NCBI GenBank assembly: GCA_900708905.1
Contig: CAADRB010000007.1
Coordinates: 1,093,001 to 1,157,000 of the forward strand
From: Hymenolepis diminuta
Taxonomy: Eukaryota > Platyhelminthes > Cestoda > Cyclophyllidea > Hymenolepididae
Length of the DNA: 64,000 nt
Direction of reading: 5' to 3'
Under the pieces are notes generated by a model that searched no databases, was not told where the DNA came from, and worked only from the letters and a program-made list of their open reading frames with translations. A program made the translations under genes and the position numbers. Of this stretch, positions 25,762-38,700 are shown piece after piece; positions within the stretch are counted from its first letter, which is position 1, and each line of letters starts with the position of its first letter.

Positions 25762-26750
25762 ATGCAAAGGCAAGGTGTCACAGATTCTGTTAGTCTACAA
25801 AGCACCTTAAGCCGCAGCTTTATTAATGAGTTTAATGCTATTGAGCAAGCTCTAAATTCCGAAATTGATTTTATTTCGCCCCGATCCTCCCCATATCTTC
25901 AAGATTCTGCTTCAGTATGTTTCGCTTTGATTGCACATCTTTTCCATTCCCAAGTCACGTGAACATTAAACGCACTATTTCCTTTTAGAAATCCGATATC
26001 TCAAACGAAGAAGGGAATAATAATCAATCCATTGCCTCTGATTCTGCAGATGAGGTAAAAGTTGATGCCACCTCTTAATTACTGTTGGGATTTTAAGATG
26101 AAAGATCATCCCCAAGGTTATGATTTCAGGATAAGTAAATATGTTCATTTGTGTCCTTTTTATTACCTATTAGTCATTAATGTTCATTGATGGTTTTTGA
26201 CACGTGACAAATAAGCACACTTTGTTGTAAGTGTCTATTTTCTTCTGGTAGCCGTCTAGTTATATCATTAATTGCTGTGGTTCAAGTAATCAAATATCAA
26301 TGGGTCACGTTGAGAACAAAGTAAAATGTGTTATAATTGCATACAATGATGGTGTATCGATCAAGAGGCTCTTGGGTTCGTTTCCTATCGCCGAACATTT
26401 TGATTGGAAATAATGGTTAAGTATTGTCAGCATGTGGGGAGAAACACGCATTCCCCATCAGAGTGTTTTCAAGATGAGAACGTTTTCCTTAAATGTGTTT
26501 GGATGATTATTTTGTTTAATTCTACTCTGATGTTGCTATTGTTTTCTCTTAGCAATATGAATCAGATTCCGTTGAGGTGGTAAGGCCGCTCAACGCTCGG
26601 ACCTTACCTATTGAAGATCCAATTGAAACGTATGATTTGATTATTGATGAAATGAAGTCCAATGGTGTTCAGTGGGTCCCAGCAGATCAAATGAGTAAAA
26701 GCCTTTCTGAAGTTCGGCTCGCAGCTCCGGATGGTCATCAGCACAAAAAC
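25762..26750 (+). CDS. AKNA: AKNA-like exons 1-3
   Basis: Three exons (25762-25914, 25989-26054, 26553-26750) give residues 1-139: MQRQGVTDSVSLQSTLSRSF, a Ser/Asp-rich acidic stretch, then LIIDEMKSNGVQWVPADQM. I recognise no domain here. Introns are 74 and 498 nt. Exon 3 ends at an unusual but valid GTGCGT donor. Confidence 0.72.
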
Positions 26751-29700
26751 GTGCGTTTATTTTAAGTTTGGTACTCTGCTACACTAGTTCTTTATTATCG
26801 TTTTGCCAGACTATTTTGTTTTCTTAAAAGCTTCGATATAATTTTTACCATTTTTCCTAACTTGTGGAAAGTTAGGTTCTGTTTCTGTTGATTAATACTT
26901 AGTTACCCATACCAAGAATTATAATTAGTTCGAGTAGTTTCAAAAGCCTTAAATAATTGATGGAAGGTTCGTCCTATTGTTAGTTGCTAATGACCACTTT
27001 ACCCTTCATTCCCATGTCCACGAAATCAGCGCTGATAAAGGTGATTTGTTTTAATTTCCCACCCTAATTGGTGTTATTGTAAAGAGGTTACTGGGGTTTC
27101 CTTTGACAGTCAGTTTACCAGCTTTTCTGAAATGTGTTTATTTTTAAAGTATTTTTCATTCCTTATGGTCATATTGTTTTTATAACCTGTCATTATTTGT
27201 CTAAAAATAAAGTGAATGGAAAGATCTGGGTTGGCCTATTTTCATTCCTCGTCTCTTAGTGTACTTGAGAGGGGAAAATCATATTCCTGCTCTTTCAACA
27301 CTGATGCTTCCTGTTATCCGAATTATAATTTGTATTATTAAGAGCTGGTGTCTCAACTGAACTGTGCATTGTTAATCCGCTCTAAGTAAGTTTGAGAATG
27401 TTTATGTAGTCCATGTAATCTTGCGAATTTATTATGCATGCTTTCTTCACTTCTTTGTTGATTACTTGTGTTGGTCTTTATCTGTCTTTTTTCGTCGAAT
27501 TTTAACTAATTCAATAATACGCAGATCTTGTTTTTGATCATCTTTGCATTATTTTCGAGCTCTTCTTGTTTACAGCTAACGATCTTGACCTTCTCTGTTG
27601 TAATTGAAAACGTTTATTATTCATTTGATATTCGGATCGGAATGGAATTTCTGGTGCGTTTTGCTATTTCGATTGCGTAGTGTAAAGTACAGTGAAAGAA
27701 ATTTTCACTGATGCTTTATTAAATAGAATAGATTGTCTTATCCCCCTTTAGATTTCCAACAACCATGACAAAGGTTCATTCTGAATGTCTATAGGTTTTC
27801 TAAATATGTCAATAGTCTTTATGCTGCCAGTATTTTGCGTGGATGTTCCCTAAACTATCCTTTCAGCTTCTGTTATTCGCTTATATTTCTAATATTACGT
27901 GAGGTATGTTATGTATATCAGTTCAATATTTTGGAGGAACAAGTCAAGACGGTTTCCGAGGTTGAACGGTACGGAGATGTCTGAGGAGTAGTTTATTGAG
28001 AATAAATACATGCATGTATTCATGGAACATTGCTACTCGTGTCTTATATCCACATGAAGCTTGGCTACCGAAGAGTAGTCCTAATCCTCGAATTCCTTAA
28101 TACGGCTGTTGATTGATGCCGGTCTTCTTCTGTATGCATCTAGCATCTGAACTCTTGGACATAATTCTGCTAAGTAAATCTATTTCCGTCTTAGTTAAAT
28201 CCTTCAGCGCACGTTTTGCGGGAGGAACATGTGGTTTATCATTTTTCTGATTAGGGACATCCTATGTGATCCTAAACCTTCTAAGTTCTACAGTCTGCTT
28301 TAGATCTGAGATGGGATAAGAGAGATCAAACATTAATTCCAATTGACTCAATTTTTTTCACTCAGATATCCATCAGACAATCCCCCAATTTATGACATTT
28401 GGGGTGACAGTGTTTACGTAGTATGAAATGGGGCGAAATGGGTGTAATGGTTTGATTTGGGTTAAAAAATTCTTTGACCTTCATTTTTACACTTACCAAG
28501 AAACCATAATTTGTTTATCACTTATGGTAGTGGCCACACTGTCTAAATAAATATTACAAACATTCTAAAATCAAATGCGTCCTAGTTTGTTTTACTGTAC
28601 TCAAACACGCACAAGTTGTGAATTTTCACGGTGCTGGATTTTTTCTCATGTCTGTTCCAACTCCTGAGACGGACTTTTTCCTCAGCTAATTTGAATTAGA
28701 GGTTAATTGTGTATTCTCAGACAACTTAGGTACCTTGTCGTAGTTTTCGTCTGATCGCTGGAAAGTTTATCACAGAATGCAGCTCTGGCTTAGGAGAGAT
28801 AAATGATCCATCAATACCTTTGCATTCGAACAAGTGGTTTTTATATTCACTGTGTGCCAACAACTTGATACGTTCTTGAATATTTAAACTTCTGGAGATC
28901 TTTATAGGGAGATATTATTTCTGTTCATTGGATATAAGAAATCCCTATTTCAGTCACATGATTTAAGCTATCGAGTTTCATATCTATATTTTCTAGTCCA
29001 GTGACTAAAATTATAGCCTTATTTCCAACGGCATTAATGTTTCACGAGATTTTTTGTCCTATGATTAGTTGTCATTCGTTTTTAACCATTGCTCATTTCT
29101 CCTTCTGACCATAATGATTCATTATTCTCCTTGAGTAATGAATATTGGTTGCGAGGTACTACGTAATGGCTGACAGAACTACATTTTACTCAATTATAGT
29201 AATATCCGCCGGTAGCGTAGTGGTTAACGTGAACGTTTTCTAAGTCAGAGGTCATGAGGTCGAAGTTTATCGGTACACATCTGATTTGGGAATGGTCAAC
29301 CGCACTGGTTTATTCTGGTATGACAAATTGTGAGCTACTCATAAGGGCGGTTCCAGCATAACTATCATCTACCCAATTCAGGTGTAATTAATTCCTTACC
29401 TATTAGAGATTATGGTGCAGATTTTTCCCTTTTAGCGTCACCCATAAGAGTGTTTTTCTTTCTATAGGAAATAGGAAGGGATCTATTCGTATTAATCAAC
29501 CCAATCACTAGACATTCATGCAAAAAGGAGGATCATTGTTCCATGACTGGTTTCCACCCAAAATAGCCATTGCTTATTTCATCTTACTCGTTGTAATGAT
29601 TCATCGTACGTAATAAACATTAATCGGAGAATGCCACGTCACTTTGGCCAGTCAGAGCGTCAATTTACTCTCCTTTTCTCTGTTGGGCGTATCCCTAACT

Positions 29701-32700
29701 CTCAGCGTATTCTGAAATTTGTCCGCGTATCCTTCTGTAAAAGAAGTGGGCTTATGTTATTTAACTTCCTGTATTCTCCCTCATAAGAAAATTTTAATTT
29801 CAACGAAAATTACCGTCAATATTACCTGTTCCTACATATCCTTTGGTACGTACAGTCACTTTCCTGAGTTTTGAATACGGGCAGTTCGTGCAGATACAGC
29901 AAACCAGAATCGTAAAGTAAAATCAGGCGTTGTTGATTATTGATCAACACAAACTGTGATAGTGTTAATGAATCGAAGCTATGCACAGAGTATCCATCAA
30001 CGTAGTTCTAAAAATGCAATGCTAAAAGATGTATGTGATCTATAATCCTAACTGTGCAAACATCTTTTTAGCTGATGAATAGTTTGTGAATTGTCAGGGA
30101 ATAAAACGCTTTCAATGTAGAAGATTGATTAAATTGATTAACGATTCAGCACTGTTTTCAAAATATTCTTTGATATAGGTTTTTCTGTAGGATTCATAGT
30201 GAATATTAATCAATATGAAAAGGAAGAATTTATCAGCAAATGCATGGCTTAATTGGTGTCCAATTCATTTTGATTCCCTTTTTATTTGAAGAAATCCACT
30301 ACGAAATTAGTATTTTGTTTCATTTCAGGAATAGCTTCTAAACATTTATGAATATCTCTCTATGGTTTATTATTCGAATCACTGAATATATCGATTGGGT
30401 CTCGAACACGTGTCATATGATAAGGTAAATGTATATACTATCATTGTACCATTCATGGAGCTCTTACTAACGGAATAATCCAAGTGAAAATAATAAAATT
30501 TGAATTTTTGAAAGTAAACAGCCCATTTAGTAAATATTTCTACAACTCGAGTCCAAAAATCGAATAAAGTGAGACTCGTTGATGAGCTAACGTAGGCCTC
30601 AACAACTGTTGAGCTTGCTGTTAACTAATTTCAGTTTTTTTTCTTACAAAAATTATCTGTTTTTTGTTTTGCTGTGAATTATAATAATGCAAATTAGTGT
30701 TTGCATCTTGCAACATTCCACATTCTCGAGTTCATCTTATTAGGAGGTCAAGTATTTCCCCATGTTTTTGCACTTTTTTGCTTTCTTAATCTCTCACCAA
30801 TTTGGTCGTCTTAGTTCTAATCAGTTCAAGCAGGTTTAGTGTGTTTATTATCGATGCGAATTGGGGGTTTAGTTTGCTGTTGTGTTAGTATTTATCATCT
30901 TATTTTCTTTAATATTAAGGCCTTTAAACCGATTTGAACTTATAGAATTCGGCCATTTCATGCTCGTTGGAGGAGTTACTCATCGGAAAAGGTCAGCCCT
31001 CCCCTCAGATTTTGATAAAATAAAAATTTTTGTTTAACCCGACGTTTAATAATCATCAATTCAAATTTCCTCTATTAATACGTCGTTTGTTTTTTTTTAC
31101 TCCGTGTTTTTTTTCTCCTTTCGTGTCTGTTACTCATCCTGAAAGATGAGTAACGAAATTCCAAAGTTTAGAGAATTTGTTTGTTTTTGGGCAGGAGTTA
31201 GCGGGGAAATCGTGTATTCCAGACCAAATATTTAGTATTTTAACGAAAATGAGGAGCCACAAACTAGTTCGTTTGAAGGGTTCCTAACAATTGGATCTTT
31301 TATTTCGATTATGTGTGAAAGCTTAGCTATTGCATGTCTTGTTTAGCTTTCACATTTCGGCTGTGTTCGAATACTACTGATTCCTACTAACCGAAAGTCT
31401 AAACCCTGGTTATCACAAACATGAACTTAACCGGGAACCTAGTGAACTTGGGACTTTGGAATATTAGGACGTAGCACAGTAAACTATACTCATTAATTAA
31501 AAAGTAGTCAATATAGTAAATCTAGTATTGAAATGAAGTAAAACTTTTGATACCTTGATCATATTCTCTATTTATCTCCGATCTTCGTCCCTTCACTCCT
31601 TATTTTAAACTAACCATGCTTTCTCAGGATCCCAGTGGAGTTTTCTGACTAACTTTGAGTAATAATGGTGGTTGTACTAACTACTACTTGAACGCTTCCA
31701 GTTTAAAAATATTTTCAGATACAAAAATCGTGTGTTGAAAAAATTGGCCATGCAACCACTTATTTTTTCGCTGCTAGTTTATACTTTCCTACAATTATTC
31801 CCAAACCAAATAAAGGGGAAATTTTTTTCTTGAAGGATTCGTCAAAACCAAACATTACAATTTAGAGATTGTAAGTGCCAAAATGCGCAAAAGGTAACCA
31901 TAAAGTTTTGGAGAGCTGTTTCTTCAGTGTACTAGAATTTGAGGGTTGTGCATCCTATTCCCTATTGACTTATTAGGGAATCTAATCGGATTGATAATGG
32001 AATTCAGAATTTCCGATTACATATACAACAGCGGGGTAAATGATGGCGACTCTAGTCCGTTAATAGCTTTATAGAAATTTAACCCTGTAAAATAGCTCGG
32101 CCGTCCTCAAATTCATACCCATGTTTTCGTGTCGCCTAGCAACTACATTAATTTGGGGTCGAGAGGGAACATGTGACAAGAAATTTTTCGCATGTGCTCT
32201 CTTCCCCCTTGTTTAAACTTCTTTTCCCAAAAATTATTTCCTCCTTTTCTTTCATTCTATTTTAGGCTTTAACTCCTACTAAGTCTTCCTCGCAACTTGC
32301 GACAAACGGAATTATAAATGTTAACAATAGTCATCAACAACCCATAAGTGGGTAAGTCCCGATTCTTTATTATCCATAATAGAAACATTAAAGTATCACA
32401 ATTTTCCATCTCGTGAAACACAAAAATTTTTAGAGGGGAATCAAACTTTGAAGATGAGTTCTTCTTGCAGTATCATTCGATGTTAATCAATTTAGAGTTG
32501 ATTTGATGGGTTTGAAGTTCAAATTAAAACAATTTTACATAGTGGACGGAATGAGATTTGAAAATTCCTCTCTTGGAACTAAGGCCATAATGCTTGAGTT
32601 GCAATTATCGTCTTGTGGTTTAAAATATTTGTAATGTATTCTGTTCAGTTTGAGCTTATTCTTGAATGCGATGCGGATTTTAACTTATGAAATTTTTCGT

Positions 32701-35700
32701 ATATTTGTACATTTCCATGGGACATTTCACAAACTACTTGGAAACAGAGTAATGTATATCTACAATTTTCCAACTTAAAAGATCGGGCTGTGAAACTGCT
32801 CTCATCGGTATAACTAAAGAACCGTTAGTTGATATAGATCTGCGTTTGCAACCGGTACAATTCATGTCAACTGAGCTCTGCTCAATCATCTCAATTTTAA
32901 GATCGCAGTAATGATCACTATTACGTCATCACTTCAGAGTGGAAGGTGAATTTGATGTGGATTCCAAATTATGTAGATTTTTTTCATCTGCATGCGTGCA
33001 TCGCCACAGAGTGGATCCGAAATAGAGGTTAGTTGGTTACTGTCCTCTTTCCCATTTTTCTTCAGACAAGATCTGGTTCAAAATGAATCATCTTTGACTT
33101 TTCTGTGGTGATCGGTGTTACAGCTTACTTTTTCTCCTTCCGTCTTTCATTCAGTTACAAAATGATGCTTTCCAAAAGATTTTCGCTTGGTGTTAAAAAA
33201 CTTATTCGTCTGTCAATCTGAATGTGTTAAAGTCTTTTTTTTCTTTAACCATTTCTGTTTGTTTCTTTTTAATGGACAAGACGAGGGCATTTATTAATTT
33301 TTTTGGCGGTTATGTTCCATCTTGTCCTATTTTGATTCGTGTTTAAGTTCTTTTCTTCCGTTTTCTACAATGAATGACATCCTTTTGGTAATAAAAAATT
33401 TCTTTATTCTACCACTTTGATAATTGATTTCGAAGACGGATGCAATTTGAATTTGGAGACGGCCCTTGGAAAGATTGGTTAATTTTCCCTTGATCGTGTT
33501 CACATTTTCCAAACATTTTAGGATATTACATAAAGCAACTCGGGCTTTCTTTGTAGATCAAGGATTGATAATGTCTCTAACGTTTCCCCATAATGCCTTA
33601 AGTCAAGATCTGAATCATTTTCACTTTTTCTTTTGGTACCAAATGTTGCCACCTCCACTTTTGCCTTCCTTTTCTTTGACACCAAAAATGTTTTGTTTAA
33701 GAAAGAATTTAGTTTGGTGTTGTGTAACACGAAAAGAACAAATTTACTAGTCCATCTGACAACGCCATTATTTGCTAATATTCGAAGCATATTTTTCCGA
33801 TCCGGTTGATTTTTCTTATGAGAAGTCGCCTCATTATTTTCCTTAAACTGTTAGGTTTTAATGAATTTTGTTTCATGAATTGTTTAAATTGTTTGGAAAC
33901 ATTTTAATGATGCTAATGAAAAAGAGATAATTCATGGATATTTTAGCATAATTACGCTCTACTCGGTTCTAAAAATAGTCTTTAATTTGCAATAATCCAA
34001 ATGTTTTTTTATGGAGAAAACACTTTAGTTTGAACGATCATTTTGGCCAAAATGAACTGAACTGTTTAATTTTAAAGTGGTAGGGTGTATCTCTATTCGT
34101 CCTCTATTTGGGATTAATTGAGATGGTTGAGTCTTGATCATCCTTCGTTGGTATTTTCTCAAGTAGGAAATGGAATCGTTTTTCTAAACTAACTAAATAC
34201 GTCCTTTACCGTAAAATTTATCGGATTCCCTATAATAATTGGAGCCTTATATATAGATAAATAAATAAATCCTTTGAATATAATTTTATTGATATATAGT
34301 TAATACAAAGTCGTATCATCATAACTGTACCACCGTTGTTGATCTTTATCTGTCTCCGTATCTTTTGTTTCCCTTCAGTTCTTTCACTTAGCTTCTCTGT
34401 CTGTATAACCAGAAAGTCTCGTAGGTTTTCAGATTAATTGTCAAAGCAGTAGGCCTTAGCTAAATACCGTAGCTTCTTGTCCAATTGGCGGTTCTGACAT
34501 CTCCAAAGTCAGACGTTATCATAAGTCATACAGACTGACAACGTATGGCTTATAATTGACGTTTGTGCGTCATTCTTGCAGCACGCCATGATAATTTTTC
34601 CATCTACAATTGTCTCCGTCTCGTATGTCCTTTGAAATTCTGAATTTGATATGAAAGCAGCAGAAAATCCAAGATGAGATGGTAAATTAACCTTTTGGTA
34701 ACTCTAAATATAGCATAGGGTGGGCGGCATCGGTGAATCCGTTAAACTTGTGCGCTTTCTATAGCTACCAAATAAATTAGAACTCGTTTCTACAATTAAT
34801 TATTGCAAAGTACTCTTAAATGTAAGTCCTGTGTGGTTATCCATCTAATGATCTTCAAGACTACGCTGCTGTGAATATTAACAACTAAATATTCTCGCGA
34901 TCGACAATTTGAGCCTATGTTCCTCTTTGAACTAAAGGCCGAGTTATCCCTAGATCATTTAGCAAGAAGATTTTATGTTTCTAAACCTGATGCAAGCAAT
35001 AAACGTGTCGTTTGTTAGATATAAACGTCATAATGTTGCGGACTTTTCTACTAATTACAAGAAAACTGGTGCCTTCTTATATGCTAGGCTACTAACTACA
35101 AATGTATCGCATAGTTGGCCGTAATCATGCTGAATTGTTAAGTATGGTTTGCGATTAGCATTCCATTACCATTTAAGTCTTATTCGAAATAGTCCTCTTT
35201 TTTCTCAGCTGACACTTTTTGCAGTTAGTAACCTACAAATGTTCAAAGTTTTTACATTGAAAACAAATTTTTTTGTTGAATCAGAAGGACCGAGTTATTT
35301 TTGACACTGCTTGACAGTTCAAATATTGGATTTCGTACTCCCAAACCTAGGTAGAAGTATTATGTCGCTAATTTTGTTTAAAACTCGAAATACAGCGGAC
35401 ATTTCTGCCAAAAACAGTAAGACTTGACGTTTATATGCGCAATGGCAAAGCATCACTCTGGTAATGAGTAAGCCATTTCATACTGCCTATGAGAATCAAG
35501 CGAGTCTATTCCTGCTTCTGTCGGTCATTATGTGTATGTGTATAATTAAGCTAGAATATGTAAGACCCTCCTTNNNNNNNNNNCCCCCGTCATGAATATC
35601 TAGGCACTAGTTTAAAGTTGGAGTATGAGCATGGGTCTGCGGAAGATAGTTTAAAAAGCTTCTCAGATCCATTAGGGAGGTATTCAAAGCAAATGACTTT

Positions 35701-38700
35701 GGCAGAGGGGAGGTATCCTAGAACCGCTCTTGCAAGAAACTCACATTGACTAAGATGATTAGTTGAATGAATAAAAAAATAACGTTGGAAATCACATTTA
35801 AAATTCAAATGTAAAGTATCAGGTAACCGCAGATAATTACACGAATAGTACAATTGTTCTAAATAGTGACTTAAATAAGGACTTTGGTTTTATATAAGTT
35901 AAGCATCAGTCAAGTATTTCATTTTAATGTCAATTCCGATCTAACCATGATACTTTCTTTCCCATTTCTTTAAGTTTTATGTAATTACTGATCATGTTCT
36001 AATGGCTTTATGTAACTCAAAATGGTTAATATTTCTTTTTTAAAGAATTTTTTCACTTTTTGTCATTACCCATGTGTTCCACATCTTGATTCCCAAAATT
36101 TGTTGTCGATTTAAGAGGCACAATTAAATGACTGGATGGCATCAATCGCATTCTTATGGCTACTGTTATTTTAGAAAGTAATTCTTAATGCTGACATAAT
36201 GTGGGAAACAGAGTCCTACTTACACGGACATGGGCGTTTCGGTTTAATGGTTTAAACAGTAAAGAAGAGAAAAAAGAACGATTACCTGGTTTGCTACTTC
36301 TGTCACATGACCGTTTTTATTCTGCTGTCTAGACTAATCAGTCATATCATATACATCGCGTAGCTTACTAGAATTATGTTGAGGATAAATGTTCTATAGT
36401 GGAAGAGTTAGCTTCCTTATTTTTGGACCAGTTTCAGTTCATGCCAAAGGTATGAGTGTGGTAAGAAGTGAAGCCGTCGGTTTTGGTTATTTGGGTAAGA
36501 GCTAGAATTTGGAACAAGGTCTTAAGTTAAATTCGAATGAAGCACTTGTTTTAATGAACCAAAAGCACCCCCAATTTGTCAAAATTGTGTGGTGATTGTG
36601 TAAACTAAATCTAGACATGAAAACAACTTCCCAAACCCGTTAAGGGTAGGTTAAACAACACTTGAGTATAGAAAAGGCATCATAGGGGCGCTCTTATGAG
36701 AAACTATTTTCCTGCCACCTCTTGATTAGAACTAACCAGTGCAGTGACCCATCTATGTCCATTGGGTTTGCATCGATCTCGTGACCTCTGACTTTGCAAA
36801 CCGTCACGCTATCAGCGAATTGGAAGTCCAATATAATTTCCAAGACCATTTTAGCGAAGTATTTTCAAACACTCATCTTGAGTAAAAGGAGATATTCTAC
36901 AGTCTCTGAGTTAGAAACTTCCCTGAAAAGAACTGCAAATGAGCTATTTCCTTGCTGATAAAATTTGGGGCCGGTTTTTTCTTTCAGACACTTAATGGGT
37001 TTTCTTGAAGATCACTCTGTTTGACTACAAAGCATCATTGCGCCTCCCCTTAATTAACAAAAGAAGTCATTTAAACTTGGTATTTTAAAGTCAGCATGTG
37101 CCTATTCCTCTCTCCTCATTAATCATCCCCAAAGCGAACATCGCTCTTAATTTGCCTACTACTGCTCCCAAACAATGGCCTCCAGTGTATGCGTATATCT
37201 GTTCATCATGAATCATTATGCGATACAGCATCAAATAAGCAAAGGTGATTTGTCAACCATGACTCATTCTTCTACCATTTCCAACGTAGGTGGTAATAGA
37301 AAGGGTGGAGAGATGGATTAGGCCAAAACCTTTCCCCACTTTTTACATGCCTTTTGGAAGAGCAAAATTTGTTTTATATGTGTTACGCGTACACTGTGGA
37401 ACTAAATGTTACCTATCATGGTTCTATGATTAGTCCTCTTTTTATTTCCCTCTTGCATAGAAGTTCTAAACCACTCATTCTCTTTTCCTATTAAAGGTAA
37501 ATGTAAAGTAAGTTCTCTTTTCCATGCTTTTTTAACCATTGCGTTGGCCTCTCTCGGGAACTGGTTAACCTGCACACATCTCTCCTTTCTTTTTTGCTGA
37601 ATTCTAATTTGAAAGCCTGCCTTATATGCTACTTATTTCTCTACATTCCCTCTATCTTGTTTTAGAACTACTACCATTCAAAAACCCACTTCGGATACAA
37701 GCGATCAATGTGCTTCAGAGAATGCAAGGAAACTGAGAGAGCTGCAGAATCAGCTAAATCAGGTATATTTTTTCATTCGTCTCCTCACATTTGTGCGTTT
37801 TGTTGCTATGTGATCCACAGATTTGTGCGCTTGTGCGTGCGTATCTTGGTAACGATCGCGGATTGAAGTGATGAGAGGCATACATTTGGTTCAAATTTGG
37901 ATCTTGTTGTGGTGATGTACTTTGGTACGAATGTACCAAAGATTTTGGTTATGTGACTTGATTCTCCGTAAACAGGAGATGGAAATACTCTAATTGGTTT
38001 ATTCTTTACTACCACAAATTGCTTGCGATAAGGAAGATGAAAAGGGACAAATGACCTTTTCGCTTTCGGTCTGGGTAGCTTTTTACCTGTAACGGATATG
38101 GAATCAATAAGCATGATACAGCGTTTGACATTACACTTTGTTTTGCACATAGTGAGAGGAAAAATTTTCCAGCACATCTTTTGGTAAATTTTTCGGTTTT
38201 TTCTTATTAAAGGGTTTTTAATCGACCCATACAGATTAAGTATCCTTTAATCAATGTATTTTAAAGGAAATAGTTCTTCGTTACAGATCATATTGCTTTT
38301 GTAGTCGCTACAATACAAGCAATTTCACTGGTTACATGGCAGCCTATTCATTCAATTAATCGGTTCATCTTTGTGAATTATACAGCCCGGGGATTTTCGA
38401 ATCTTAAAATCGGTATATCTTATCCAAAGCCAAATTTGTCCCCTTCAGTATAGAAATATCCGTTGAGTATTGACAGTGAAACCTAACGAGAGATGCATTT
38501 GGTTCAAATGTGAATTTTTTGTAGTTGAAATTAGTAATCTCTGTCACTAATTGCTTTCAATATGAAAGGAGAAGTGAAAATAACTCGTTAGCACTAATTT
38601 TACTTTGCTGTTGGATTAGGCTGTACAGAGTCAGAGCAAAAGCAAGCATTTACATTTAATTTTAACGCCAAAAGTCCATTTTGACGGAATTCAACTTTCA

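Larger units (their letters stand above)
32352..37665 (+). other. AKNA-like intron 4 (5.3 kb)
   Basis: Contains a 10-N gap at 35574-35583 and a minus-strand SINE at about 36655-36835. A pair of antisense ORFs near 33330-33790 lacks recognisable homology. Confidence 0.65.

Noticed and set aside
29206..29280. Possible functional tRNA gene
   Set aside because: It has an A box, but the B box is degenerate, no acceptor stem is visible, and the sequence continues as a repeat body shared with five other loci; called a SINE.
33327..33790. Overlapping ORFs on both strands in AKNA intron 4
   Set aside because: No homology and no conserved motif; both strands open is typical of chance in T-rich DNA.
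37806..38177. 123-codon minus-strand ORF
   Set aside because: Antisense in an AKNA-like intron, overlaps a duplicated segment, has no recognisable motif or splice context.
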